A stretch of DNA of 64,000 bases from Candidatus Thorarchaeota archaeon (GCA_008080745.1 SHMX01000010.1:1-64000), one strand, 5' to 3'; counted from the first letter of the stretch, positions 35,268 through 44,307 are shown. A program made the numbers and translations. The notes: generated from the sequence alone by a model not told the origin.

Positions 35268-36005
35268 TTGAAAATAACTTTGATGGGATCTGGTAAGAAA
35301 TCTGGTGAGAAGTGGCTTGACCTCGATGCAGTAGTTGTGGGAATTCAGAAAGGACATCTTAGATTCGAAATCTTTGTGGACCCCGATCTCGCATTCGAAT
35401 ACCGTCGTGGTGAGGACATCCCTCTTGAGGAGATACTCAAGAGCTACGAGATTTATGAAGATGCAAGACGTGGAGAAAAAGCCTCTGACGATCTGGCTGA
35501 AGATACCTTTGGCACATCAGAGATCTTTCAAATTGCTCCAGAGATTATCAAACATGGTGAGTTCAAGCTTACACATGAACAACGAACTCATCTAGTTGAA
35601 GAGAAGACCGCAGAAATCATCCATAACATAGCAAAACGTGCAATGAACCCTAAGACAGGCCATCCCCATCCTCCCGATCGAATAGCTCAAGCAATGGAAG
35701 AAGCAAAAGTGCGTGTGGACCCCTTCATTAAGGTTGAAGAACAGGTTCCTGGAATTGTCAAGGCACTTCGTGTCATTATTCCTATATCTTTTGAGAGTGT
35801 AAAATTGAGAGTTACTCTTCCTGCTGCTCATACTGGAAAAGGATACAACCTAGTTGCAGAGGCTGGAGTAATCAAATCAGAAACATGGGAAAAGGATGGA
35901 TCATGGACTGGAGTTGTGGAGCTTCCTGCTGCACAACGTCAAGAACTCTATGATAATTTGAATAAATTGACAAAGGGTCAAGTTAGGATTGAAGTAATTA
36001 GATAG
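35268..36005 (+). CDS. sbds: Ribosome maturation protein SBDS (Sdo1) homologue
   Basis: This 245-residue SBDS orthologue acts in late large-subunit maturation by helping remove aIF6. The N-terminal domain (FEIFVDPDLAFEYRRG), the helical middle domain (PKTGHPHPPDRIAQAM) and a C-terminal RNA-binding domain are all present. The frame opens at TTG 35268, but AGGAG (35263-35267) is flush against it and better spaced for the ATA at 35274; an ATG lies at 35283. It sits 13 bases behind psmA and upstream of rrp4. Confidence 0.9.
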   Translation: MKITLMGSGKKSGEKWLDLDAVVVGIQKGHLRFEIFVDPDLAFEYRRGEDIPLEEILKSYEIYEDARRGEKASDDLAEDTFGTSEIFQIAPEIIKHGEFKLTHEQRTHLVEEKTAEIIHNIAKRAMNPKTGHPHPPDRIAQAMEEAKVRVDPFIKVEEQVPGIVKALRVIIPISFESVKLRVTLPAAHTGKGYNLVAEAGVIKSETWEKDGSWTGVVELPAAQRQELYDNLNKLTKGQVRIEVIR

Positions 36006-36061
36006 AAGATTTCACATAATAATCGGATAAGGATAGATAACAGTAGAAAGAGGAATAAAAG

Positions 36062-36808
36062 TTGGCTGTCTACTTTCAGAAGCGAGAGATTGTAGTTCCA
36101 GGACAGCTGTTAGCAGAAGGCCGTTATCGGCCCTCTTATGGTACCTATGCTGACAGAGAAGGCAAAGTTTTCTCTGCAGTTGTTGGCCTAGCAGAGCTTC
36201 GTGGAAATACAGTCAAAGTTGTAGCCCTAGAGGGTGTCTATACCCCTCGTGAGGGTGACTTAGTAATTGGAAAAATCACACAGGTTGTAGGAAATAACTG
36301 GCGTGTCGATATTGGTGGTCCCTATGGGGCCTCTCTGCACGCTAACAATGCACTACGTCGACCATACAAAGATGACATCTCCTATTACATGGATATTGGT
36401 GATGTAATCGTTGCAGAGGTTTCGACTTTTGACCGTGTAACCGGACCATTTCTGTCAATGAAGGGTCGTGGATTACGAAAACTAGAAGGTGGAATGATTC
36501 TTCATGTAAGCCCCGCAAAGGTCCCGCGTATTATCGGACGAAGAGGCTCGATGATTAACATGATCAAGGACACCTTAGGAATCCAGACCGTAGTAGCACA
36601 AAATGGTCGCATCTGGGTACGTGCAAAGAATATACCCACAATACGTCTAGCTATCAAGGCATTTCGCATGATTGAAGACCAAGCACATACATCAAATCTT
36701 ACAGATCGTGTGAAAAATATGCTTGAGGAAGAATTAGCAAATCTTGAAGATGAGACCGAAAATGAAGAAGATAATGAAGAAGAAAAAATGGAGGATAATG
36801 AAGAATGA
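36062..36808 (+). CDS. rrp4: Exosome RNA-binding subunit Rrp4
   Basis: Rrp4 forms the RNA-binding cap of the exosome. It has an N-terminal domain (REIVVPGQLLAEG), an S1 domain (GDLVIGKITQV...WRVDIG) and a KH domain with GRRGSMI. The start is TTG (36062) with AGAGGA upstream. The last ~25 residues are almost all Glu/Asp/Asn, an acidic tail not needed for the fold. The stop overlaps the start of rrp41 by four bases. Confidence 0.92.
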   Translation: MAVYFQKREIVVPGQLLAEGRYRPSYGTYADREGKVFSAVVGLAELRGNTVKVVALEGVYTPREGDLVIGKITQVVGNNWRVDIGGPYGASLHANNALRRPYKDDISYYMDIGDVIVAEVSTFDRVTGPFLSMKGRGLRKLEGGMILHVSPAKVPRIIGRRGSMINMIKDTLGIQTVVAQNGRIWVRAKNIPTIRLAIKAFRMIEDQAHTSNLTDRVKNMLEEELANLEDETENEEDNEEEKMEDNEE

Positions 36809-37626
36809 GTCCCGACGATAAGCCGGATAATCTGATTAATGCAGAGGGTCTCAGAGTAGATGGAAGACGCCCGGATGAACTCCGACCGGTTGAGATGAAA
36901 GTTGGTGTATTGAAGCAAGCTGACGGATCAGCATCAATTAGACAAGGAAATACATACATTCTTGCTGCAGTTTACGGACCTCGTGAATTACATCCAAGAC
37001 ACCTTACTTTGAACGATCGTGCCTATCTTCGAGTTGTCTACAGAATGGCAACTTTCTCAGTACCTGATAGGAAACGACCTGCACCATCTCGTCGTGAGAG
37101 AGAAATATCAATGGTTATTGCCAATGCTCTAGAACCCGCTCTATTTCTAGAAGAGTTCCCACGAGCGGTAGTAGATGTTTTCATTCAAGTAATACAGGCT
37201 GATGGTGGCACCCGTTGTGCATCAATAAATGCAGCATCCTTGGCTTTAGCTGATGCTGGTATTCCTATGCGAACACTGGTTCCTTCAGTAGCTGTTGGGA
37301 AAGCACAAGGAACACTTCTTTTGGACCTTGGTGATGCTGAGGACAAATATGGAGAAGGCGACATTCCTCTGGCAACCCTTCCCCCTCAGGATGACATAAC
37401 ACTGTTACAACAAGATGGTCATTTCACGAAGGAGGAATTGCTTGAAGCGATTGAAATGGGCGTTACTGCTTGCAAATACATGCACGAGCTTCAGAAAGAG
37501 GCTCTAAAACAGGCATATGCAAAGCGGCGTCCTGCTGATGATGCTGAAGTTGACGATGAAGACGATGATGATTACGAGGATGATTTGGAAACCGACCTCG
37601 GAGAATCTGATTTGGAGGAGGAATAG
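36805..37626 (+). CDS. rrp41: Exosome catalytic subunit Rrp41
   Basis: This RNase PH-fold subunit degrades RNA phosphorolytically. The active-site region LLLDLGDAEDKYGEGDIPLA contains the acidic catalytic residues, and the phosphate-binding QADGGTRCASINAA segment is intact. It is about 25 residues longer than usual because of an extreme acidic C-terminal tail (Asp/Glu/Tyr). It overlaps rrp4 by four bases and is followed after two bases by rrp42. Confidence 0.92.
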   Translation: MSPDDKPDNLINAEGLRVDGRRPDELRPVEMKVGVLKQADGSASIRQGNTYILAAVYGPRELHPRHLTLNDRAYLRVVYRMATFSVPDRKRPAPSRREREISMVIANALEPALFLEEFPRAVVDVFIQVIQADGGTRCASINAASLALADAGIPMRTLVPSVAVGKAQGTLLLDLGDAEDKYGEGDIPLATLPPQDDITLLQQDGHFTKEELLEAIEMGVTACKYMHELQKEALKQAYAKRRPADDAEVDDEDDDDYEDDLETDLGESDLEEE

Positions 37627-37628
37627 TA

Positions 37629-38459
37629 ATGGGTGATTATAGCGCTGAAACAATTAGTCATATCGACCGAGATTACATCGCAGATCTCCTCAAACGTGGA
37701 GAACGTGTGGATGGCAGAAAATTCGATATGTATCGACCCTTAGAGATTGAGCTAAACCCTGTTGCTGCAAAAGCAGAGGGTTCTGCAATTGTACGACTGG
37801 GTGGTACAACTGTCATTGCTGGTGTCAAAGTACTTGTTGGTGAACCATACTCCGATAACCCGAATGAAGGTGTTGTCATGGTTACTGCAGAACTTGCTCC
37901 TATTGCTTCTCCCTTATTCGAACTTGGACCCCCTCGTGAAAATGCAATCGAGCTTGCTCGTGTTGTTGATCGTGGAGTTCGAGAATCAGAAACCATCGAT
38001 GTCAAACAATTGTGCATCGAGGAGGGTAAACGAGTCTACATGGTATTTGCAGATGTATATACCCTTGAATATGATGGTAATCTGATTGATGCAAGTTCCA
38101 TGGCTGTTAATGCAGCTCTGCTCACTACCGAATATGATGAGATGAAAGTAGAGGACAAGGATGTTGTCGCTACTGGTAAGAAGCTCAAACTCCCCGTCCA
38201 GAATATGGCTATTGAACATACTGTTTCTAAAATCGGTGATCATATTGTTATCGACCCTGTTCTGAAAGAAGAATTTGTTCAGGACTGTCGATTGACCATG
38301 GCCATTGATGACAGTGAGAAGTTCACAGCTCTGCAGAAGGGTGGTGGAAGCGGTCCAATGCCTATGTCTCAGATTGATGAAGCAATGGACATTGCCCTTG
38401 CTAGATCCAAAGAGATTCGCAAGGCAATCCGTGATGCTGTAGCATCCGGTTCAGAATAA
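37629..38459 (+). CDS. rrp42: Exosome structural subunit Rrp42
   Basis: This inactive RNase PH-like partner forms the hexameric ring with Rrp41 and completes the active site. It has the standard length (276 residues) and motifs (RVDGRKFDMYRP, GGTTVIAGVK, LIDASSMAVNAAL). The ATG has GGAGGA nine bases upstream, within the end of rrp41. It closes this operon; a long hairpin follows. Confidence 0.92.
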   Translation: MGDYSAETISHIDRDYIADLLKRGERVDGRKFDMYRPLEIELNPVAAKAEGSAIVRLGGTTVIAGVKVLVGEPYSDNPNEGVVMVTAELAPIASPLFELGPPRENAIELARVVDRGVRESETIDVKQLCIEEGKRVYMVFADVYTLEYDGNLIDASSMAVNAALLTTEYDEMKVEDKDVVATGKKLKLPVQNMAIEHTVSKIGDHIVIDPVLKEEFVQDCRLTMAIDDSEKFTALQKGGGSGPMPMSQIDEAMDIALARSKEIRKAIRDAVASGSE

Positions 38460-38465
38460 TACTAT

Positions 38466-38508
38466 GAATGAAAGGAGATTTGTATCAATGAATCTCCTTT
38501 TCTCATTC
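38466..38508 (+). terminator. Long hairpin after rrp42
   Basis: GAATGA and AAAGGAGATT (38466-38480) pair with AATCTCCTTT and TCATTC (38491-38508) through a small internal loop. It begins six bases past the rrp42 stop and separates the exosome operon from the eL43 operon. Confidence 0.55.
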
Positions 38509-38613
38509 GACAAATAGATACGCTAATAAGTAGAGACGATGGGCGACTGATAGATTCCTCACGCCTATTGTGAATGACTTGGAATCGTGATAACTAATTA
38601 GGAGACCACTGAA

Positions 38614-39057
38614 TTGGCAAGAACAAAGAAAGTTGGTAGCACTGGCCGCTTTGGAGCTAGATACGGCTCAAAACTACGTCGTAGAGTCCTCGATATTGAG
38701 AAGCGACGAAAGGAAGAACATAGATGTCCTTCTTGCGCTACTAAGGCTCTAAAAAGAAAAGCTGCTGGTCTATGGACATGCCGAAAATGTGGTATTCTTT
38801 TTGCTGGCGGTGCTTATGTACCATACACCGATGCTGGAAAAGCAGCCAAGCGTGCAATAGCTCAACGAGTTTCAGACGATCTTCTCTCACTCAAAGATGT
38901 TGATGAGGAAGATATTGAAGAAATGCCTTCATTCTTACCAAATCTTGACGAGGACGAGATTATTTTAGAAGCAACTGATGCTTTTGAAGAAGCAGAGGAG
39001 CTAGAAGATACCGAGTATATGGAAGAGATTGAGGACACAGAGTCTCTTGAGGAATAA
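38614..39057 (+). CDS. rpl37ae: Large-subunit ribosomal protein eL43 (L37Ae) with acidic extension
   Basis: The first ~90 residues are a normal eL43 with the zinc-binding CPSC...CRKC motif and a basic N terminus (ARTKKVGSTGRFGARYG). A C-terminal extension of about 55 residues, very rich in Glu and Asp, follows; archaeal eL43 normally ends near residue 90. The start is TTG with TAGGAG nine bases upstream. It leads an operon with Brix, Pcc1 and prefoldin genes. The small RNA polymerase subunit gene rpoP, often next in archaea, is absent here. Confidence 0.9.
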   Translation: MARTKKVGSTGRFGARYGSKLRRRVLDIEKRRKEEHRCPSCATKALKRKAAGLWTCRKCGILFAGGAYVPYTDAGKAAKRAIAQRVSDDLLSLKDVDEEDIEEMPSFLPNLDEDEIILEATDAFEEAEELEDTEYMEEIEDTESLEE

Positions 39058-39074
39058 TACTGGATCGATTAGAT

Positions 39075-39629
39075 TTGTTCCTAATCACTACCTCCCGTCG
39101 AACCTCTAATCGGGTACGAAGTTTTGTACGTGACCTCTGGACTGTACTTCCTGGCTCTGATAAATTCAATCGTGGAGGTATGAATCTAGCTGAACTTGCA
39201 GCTAGAATAAGACAATCCTCTGCAGAAGCTGCATTAGTAATAACAATGTTCAAGGGCAATCCTGGTGACATTCAATTCATTGATGCAGATGGCCATCAAT
39301 TTCTAACTGTACGAATGGGTAGTGCACAATTGAAACGGGAAGTAACCTCAGACAATCCCCCTCGGATAAATTCTGTACATTCGATTACTATTCTTTCATC
39401 CGAGAACGAACATCTGCTCTCGCTAGCATCTATTCTTGGCGAAATAATAGGTGTGCCAGTCCACGAGGCCTCGGAGATAGTTCCATTGGGTCCTGAATAC
39501 CAGAACATGGTCACTATTGTTATGGACACATTACAATCAGGAAAGATACTTTGGACTCATTTTCATTCTGAAGACGCTCTGGAGATTGGTCCTCGAATTC
39601 GAGTAAGGTCTATTCTCCGGAAAACCTAA
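39075..39629 (+). CDS. Brix-domain ribosome biogenesis protein
   Basis: This 184-residue Imp4/Rpf-like Brix protein is involved in rRNA processing or assembly. The N-terminal FLITTSRRTSNRVRSFVRDL, the VITMFKGNPGDIQFI strand and the C-terminal GPRIRVRSI are typical. The start is uncertain: TTG 39075 opens directly on the conserved core, while GAGGA (39049-39053) is spaced for an in-frame CTG at 39060. It lies 17 bases behind eL43 and is surely co-transcribed. Confidence 0.88.
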   Translation: MFLITTSRRTSNRVRSFVRDLWTVLPGSDKFNRGGMNLAELAARIRQSSAEAALVITMFKGNPGDIQFIDADGHQFLTVRMGSAQLKREVTSDNPPRINSVHSITILSSENEHLLSLASILGEIIGVPVHEASEIVPLGPEYQNMVTIVMDTLQSGKILWTHFHSEDALEIGPRIRVRSILRKT

Positions 39630-39670
39630 ACAGTAAAAATAAAACAGACCGGTTAGTGGTGGATTCTATT

Positions 39671-39958
39671 ATGCCCATACACAAAAAACAGAGTGGACCA
39701 ATAATTTCTTGTCAGGCGAATCTCGAACTTGACTTTGAGAATTCCACCACTGCTCAACTTGTATTGGAAGCACTTCTTCCCGAGAGTGATTCAATACCTT
39801 CTGATCGTGCTATTGCGACCTTGAGTGCAAAAGGGTCGATTCTCTCAATCGATATCACTGCTAGTGATTTGACCGCTCTTAGAGCCTCAATGAATTCCTA
39901 TTTGGCTTGGGCGTCTAGCTGTCAAAGAGCACTGGAATTGTTGGATGCATCCCCTTAG
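39671..39958 (+). CDS. pcc1: KEOPS complex subunit Pcc1
   Basis: This protein of about 95 residues has the Pcc1 fold: alternating beta strands and two helices (ENSTTAQLVLEALLPES; GSILSIDITASDLTALRASMNS). Pcc1 dimerises and bridges Kae1 in the KEOPS complex, which installs t6A at position 37 of ANN-decoding tRNAs. I use ATG 39671; a GTG at 39656 is in frame. Cgi121, another KEOPS subunit, is encoded at 59701 and the upstream enzyme TsaC at 60838. Confidence 0.85.
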   Translation: MPIHKKQSGPIISCQANLELDFENSTTAQLVLEALLPESDSIPSDRAIATLSAKGSILSIDITASDLTALRASMNSYLAWASSCQRALELLDASP

Positions 39959-40051
39959 AGGCTGTATCTATCATATATGCCAAAAGCCTTAAGTCAACAG
40001 AAAAGACGCGCTCTGTGAAACCTGTTAATCATTACAGGGAGTTACAATACG

Positions 40052-40414
40052 ATGGCACAACGCAATCCTCCTGAAGCTGAGCATGAAATGATGAAATATC
40101 GGCAACAGTATGAAAAATTAGCTCATAGTTACGAAAAGACCTCAGTTAATCTTCAGGCTTTCAAACAGCGTCTTCATGAAGTGACTGAAACTCTGAAAGA
40201 GTTAGAAAAGCAACCAGATGATACAACTACCTACAAGTTTGTAGGACAGGTTATGTTCCAAGTTGACAAGGTGAAAATTCAAGACGATCTTAAAATGGAA
40301 AAGAAACGACTTGAAGATACCGTACCTCGATTTGAACAGAAGCTTGAAGAAACCAAACAAGAAATAACCGAAATTGCTACGAAGATTCAAGCACTCGGGC
40401 AAGGTAGCCAGTAG
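40052..40414 (+). CDS. pfdB: Prefoldin beta subunit
   Basis: This 120-residue chaperone subunit has two long coiled-coil helices joined by the short beta-hairpin region (TTYKFVGQVMFQVDKVKI), the typical prefoldin beta layout. With the alpha subunit it forms a hexamer that hands unfolded proteins to the group II chaperonin. It is followed by the DUF3194 gene, its usual neighbour in archaea. Confidence 0.9.
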   Translation: MAQRNPPEAEHEMMKYRQQYEKLAHSYEKTSVNLQAFKQRLHEVTETLKELEKQPDDTTTYKFVGQVMFQVDKVKIQDDLKMEKKRLEDTVPRFEQKLEETKQEITEIATKIQALGQGSQ

Positions 40415-40427
40415 TTTAGTGAACACA

Positions 40428-40730
40428 ATGAGCCCTTTGCTAGAGATTGGACTCCCCGATCTATCCCCTGACGAGCTAGAGAAACTAGCAGAAAAATGTG
40501 AAGAAGAGGTTTCCCAATATATTACGGAACGTGTTCCACAAAAGAGCATTGAACAGCTTGTTGTAACTTGTTTACTTGAATTGTCCGATGATCGGCTTGA
40601 TGTTATCATTAATATTGACATTATCCAAAAATACGAATCTGGTCATGACCTAGACTCGATTAGTGACGATGCTATCGAGCATGCGATTGAATGGGTTGAA
40701 GACCGGCTTCGGGAGATGAAGGAGGCATGA
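40428..40730 (+). CDS. DUF3194-like small protein
   Basis: This is an acidic protein of about 100 residues with a helical N terminus (DLSPDELEKLAEKCEEEVSQYI) and a short beta-rich middle (DRLDVIINIDI). This matches the DUF3194 family that follows prefoldin beta in many archaea; its function is unknown. I use ATG 40428; a GTG at 40419 is in frame. The stop overlaps the ATG of the DHH gene by four bases. Confidence 0.7.
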   Translation: MSPLLEIGLPDLSPDELEKLAEKCEEEVSQYITERVPQKSIEQLVVTCLLELSDDRLDVIINIDIIQKYESGHDLDSISDDAIEHAIEWVEDRLREMKEA

Positions 40731-41728
40731 ATCTTCGCTCTCTGAATTCTGCTGATAATGTGCTTATTCTCGGGCATCATAATGCTGATCCTGATGCAAT
40801 TTGTTCCATGATTGCTTTCAAGGAGATTTATCAAAACCTACATCCTGATGCAGTCATAAACATGGCATGTGATGATATTAGCAAGCTGTCAACTCATGTC
40901 TTGGATATCTTTGCCCCAGATGAAACTATTCTATCAGAAATATCTGGTCAATATGACCTTGTAGTCCTATTAGACACTAATAGCCTATCTCAACTAGGCT
41001 CATTGGTCGAAAATCTTGCTCTGAATCCCGAAAACACTCTGATTATTGATCATCACGAAGAAAGTGAAGAGGCGGCTAATATTGCTTCTACACGATGGAT
41101 TCAATCTGATATATCTTCTACATGTGAAATGATGGTGACCCTATACGTGGACTCAGAGGTTAGCATATCCCCTCGTGTTGCCAACCTTCTTCTTACGGGT
41201 ATTCTATTTGACACACGACGCTTTTTCTACGCTGGAGTAACTACATTCGATTCTACTTGCAAATTGATTGATGCTGGGGCCAAATACAAGAAATGTGTGC
41301 AATCTCTTATCGTTCGTCCTGAACGTTCTGAACGTATAGCACGGCTAAAAGCTGCAAGTCGATTAACGGTTTATACAATTGATGAATGGATTATTGTGAC
41401 TTCGAAGATTGGTGCTTATGAGGCTAGTGCCTGTAGAGGTATTATTGATTTAGGCGCTGATGTCGCAATTGTAGGTGGTCGACCATCGCAGAATAAAGTC
41501 CGTATTAGTTCACGGAGCACTAGTCATTTCTCCAGGTCGACTGGAATCAATTTAGGTTTGGATGTGATGGCACCACTGGGCGAACTTATTGGTGGACAAG
41601 GTGGTGGGCATCAAAACGCAGCGGGTGCTAACGGTGTGAAAAACAGAAGTGAGGCATTAAAACAAGCAGTAGAGCTCATTAGGCAGAAATTGCAGGAAGG
41701 TACATCCGAAAACCAAACAGTACCCTAG
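40727..41728 (+). CDS. DHH-family phosphoesterase
   Basis: This 333-residue protein has the N-terminal DHH domain (GHHNADPDA and IDHHEESEE, metal-binding) and a C-terminal DHHA1 substrate domain (GGQGGGHQNAAG). Members degrade short oligonucleotides or single-stranded DNA (RecJ/NrnA-like, or archaeal GAN-type). Its position after prefoldin and DUF3194 is common in archaea. GGAGATGA seven bases upstream supports the ATG. Exact substrate cannot be told. Confidence 0.88.
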   Translation: MNLRSLNSADNVLILGHHNADPDAICSMIAFKEIYQNLHPDAVINMACDDISKLSTHVLDIFAPDETILSEISGQYDLVVLLDTNSLSQLGSLVENLALNPENTLIIDHHEESEEAANIASTRWIQSDISSTCEMMVTLYVDSEVSISPRVANLLLTGILFDTRRFFYAGVTTFDSTCKLIDAGAKYKKCVQSLIVRPERSERIARLKAASRLTVYTIDEWIIVTSKIGAYEASACRGIIDLGADVAIVGGRPSQNKVRISSRSTSHFSRSTGINLGLDVMAPLGELIGGQGGGHQNAAGANGVKNRSEALKQAVELIRQKLQEGTSENQTVP

Positions 41729-41739
41729 GAGAAATCGCC

Positions 41740-42582
41740 ATGCCCTTAATTGAATTTGCTGATTTTAGTTTCAAATATGTTGGGGCTGACTCTCTTGCTT
41801 TAAAGCGGATAAATCTGACCATTAATGAGGGTGAATACGTAGTAATCACTGGGCCATCGGGCTGTGGAAAAACTACACTCTGTCGTGCAATCAATGGACT
41901 TGTTCCACATTTTCATAGGGGATACATTGGTGGCAATGTCATAATTGATGGGATTAATACGCGTACCAGTTCTGTGGCGAATCTATCATCTATTGCCGGT
42001 ATGGTTTTTCAGAATCCATCAAACCAGCTGGTTACGCTCAATGTCGAACGTGAATTAGCATTTGGTCCTGAAAATTTGGGTGTTGACCCAGCAGAGATTA
42101 CGAATCGAATCAATGAAATTGTTGAACTTCTATTTTTAGAAAACCTGTTAGAGAAACATCCCCATGAGATGTCAGGTGGAGAACAGCAGAGGGTTGCACT
42201 CGCAGCCACATTAGCCATGAAACCCCAAATACTGGTAGCTGACGAACCCACTTCTAATTTGGACCCGAAGAATGCTGAACACATCCTTGAAATTATATCC
42301 TCCTTGAATAAGCGTGGAATGACCGTTGTTCTCATAGAACACAGGCTAGATTTGGTTGCGCAAGATGCTACGAGAATTGTGTTGATGAATGCTGGTCGGA
42401 TTGTAGCGGATGGAAAACCCCGTGAAATTTTAGTTGATGATATTTGTCAAGAGATTGGTGTTGGTATTCCCAAAGCGACACAGGTATACAAAGGATTGAA
42501 AAAACGGGGAATACAACTCCCCTCGGTTCCATTATCTGGTGAGGAACTAGCTTATATTGTACAGGAGGCCGTTCTGAAATGA
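41740..42582 (+). CDS. ecfA1: ECF transporter ATPase subunit A1
   Basis: This is one of two ABC ATPases of an energy-coupling-factor vitamin/metal importer. Walker A GPSGCGKTT, Q-loop FQNPSNQLV, signature MSGGEQQRVALA, Walker B ILVADEPTSNLD and switch His in IEHRL are all present; the FQNPxxQ form is characteristic of ECF ATPases. Its stop overlaps the start of ecfA2 by four bases. Confidence 0.88.
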   Translation: MPLIEFADFSFKYVGADSLALKRINLTINEGEYVVITGPSGCGKTTLCRAINGLVPHFHRGYIGGNVIIDGINTRTSSVANLSSIAGMVFQNPSNQLVTLNVERELAFGPENLGVDPAEITNRINEIVELLFLENLLEKHPHEMSGGEQQRVALAATLAMKPQILVADEPTSNLDPKNAEHILEIISSLNKRGMTVVLIEHRLDLVAQDATRIVLMNAGRIVADGKPREILVDDICQEIGVGIPKATQVYKGLKKRGIQLPSVPLSGEELAYIVQEAVLK

Positions 42583-43403
42583 TTAAGATTGAAGATATTC
42601 ATTTCAAATACGAGGGAGTATATACCGCCCTCAGGGGGGTATCTATCCAAATTGATCAAGGGGAACGTGTTGCAATTGTTGGAACAAATGGTGCTGGAAA
42701 GACGACACTGGTTAAACATATGAATGGCTTGTTACGGCCTCAAAGGGGTCATGTCTTTCTAAAGGACAGAGATACCAAACATATGTCGGTTGCCGAGATT
42801 GCTCGTACTGTTGGCCTGGTATTTCAGAGTCCCGATCATCAATTATTTCTGGACTCTGTAGAAAAAGAGGTTGTTTTTGGTCTTCGAAATCTTGGTTATT
42901 CTGCTAAAGAGGCAGAGGAACGGTGTCATAATACTCTGAGCCGTTTAGGTCTTGAAGGATTTGCAGACCGTTCTCCATTTACTCTATCTGGAGGTGAAAG
43001 AAAACGGGTTGCATTAGCATCGGTTCTTGCAACAGAGCCAAAGGTTCTAGCCTTGGATGAACCAACTATCGGTCAGGATGCGAAACAGAAAAAACTTCTT
43101 GCAGAGTTGCTATCCGAGATGAATGATGCAGGTTGTACCGTCGTTGTTGTCACACACGATATAGAATTTGTCGTTGAGTTCTTTCCTCGGACAGTTGCTA
43201 TGTCCGGTGGTCTAATTGTAGGTGATGGCAAAACCGAATCACTACTTAGTAATGAGGCGATTATCGACCTCTCCTCTTTATCTGCTCCTCAGACAACTTT
43301 AGCTGCTTCGGCATTGAGAAAGAAATTCCCAGAGGTTTCAAATAGAATAACCTCTGTGTCTGACTTGGAAGAAATCATAGTACGATTAGTGGGGGGATTA
43401 TGA
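42579..43403 (+). CDS. ecfA2: ECF transporter ATPase subunit A2
   Basis: This is the second ECF ATPase, with GTNGAGKTT (Walker A), FQSPDHQLF (Q-loop), LSGGERKRVALA (signature), VLALDEPTIGQD (Walker B) and VTHDIEF. It forms a heterodimer with EcfA1. The EcfT gene begins one base after its stop. Confidence 0.88.
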   Translation: MIKIEDIHFKYEGVYTALRGVSIQIDQGERVAIVGTNGAGKTTLVKHMNGLLRPQRGHVFLKDRDTKHMSVAEIARTVGLVFQSPDHQLFLDSVEKEVVFGLRNLGYSAKEAEERCHNTLSRLGLEGFADRSPFTLSGGERKRVALASVLATEPKVLALDEPTIGQDAKQKKLLAELLSEMNDAGCTVVVVTHDIEFVVEFFPRTVAMSGGLIVGDGKTESLLSNEAIIDLSSLSAPQTTLAASALRKKFPEVSNRITSVSDLEEIIVRLVGGL

Positions 43404-43404
43404 T

Positions 43405-44175
43405 ATGTCATTTCTAGAGGTTTTTCAATACACCAAACAGGATTCAGTTATACATCAACTCGATCCGCGTTCCAAAATGGTCTTGGCGATCACCTCAGCA
43501 GCCATCTCTCTTATGTTTCTTAACATCGTCCCCCTACTAATTATTCTCTTGTGCCAGATTCCTATTCTATTTCTTGCAAAATCTGTCCGAAGATGGCTAA
43601 GGAGCATGAAAGGTTTATCATTTCTGCTAATTTTCATTATTGTCTTTAACACACTACTTTCGACAGTTGCGAATCCTTTTTCCTATTCAGTAGCTTTGAC
43701 TATACGACTGATAGCCCTTATGACCTCTTTCTCAATATTCTTTCTCACGGTTCATCCTGATGAGCTATCTCAGGCAATGATTCAGATGCGAATACGATTT
43801 GAATTTGCATTTGCAATGAGCATGGCTATGCGTTATGTACCAACCCTTGCACATGAAGCTTATTCAATAATGGATGCACAAAAAGCCAGAGGTGTTGAAC
43901 TAGACAAAGGAAATCTGCTGAAGCGAATTAGAAACATGATTCCTATCATTGTACCCTTAATCATTGTTTCAATCAGAAGGGCATTATCGGTTGCAGAAAG
44001 TATGGAATCCCGTGCATTTGGGGTTTCGCAAAATAGAACTTATCTGAAACGGTTGGAGTTTCAAAGACGTGATTGGATTGTAGCATTTTTTTCGATTGCT
44101 GTTCTACTATATCTGATATATTTCCTCTCCTTCTTCGGTCTCCCCGACTGGATGCTATGGGGCTTCTCGTTTTGA
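43405..44175 (+). CDS. ecfT: ECF transporter transmembrane subunit T
   Basis: This 256-residue membrane protein has the T-component layout: N-terminal helices, then a coupling region with two Ala-Arg-Gly-type motifs (AQKARG and ESRAFG) that dock on the two ATPases. No substrate-binding S component is encoded next to it, so this is a shared (group II) module that would serve S components encoded elsewhere. Confidence 0.85.
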   Translation: MSFLEVFQYTKQDSVIHQLDPRSKMVLAITSAAISLMFLNIVPLLIILLCQIPILFLAKSVRRWLRSMKGLSFLLIFIIVFNTLLSTVANPFSYSVALTIRLIALMTSFSIFFLTVHPDELSQAMIQMRIRFEFAFAMSMAMRYVPTLAHEAYSIMDAQKARGVELDKGNLLKRIRNMIPIIVPLIIVSIRRALSVAESMESRAFGVSQNRTYLKRLEFQRRDWIVAFFSIAVLLYLIYFLSFFGLPDWMLWGFSF

Positions 44176-44307
44176 ATGACTTCAGGCAAATACTATATTA
44201 ATTTAAAGAAGCATTTGCTTAGATTAACCGAATAGATTCTGATGTTTCACCATTAATACTCTCTGAATGGATGGCAGTGGTCTAGAATCAAGAAATAGTT
44301 GTTGAAT

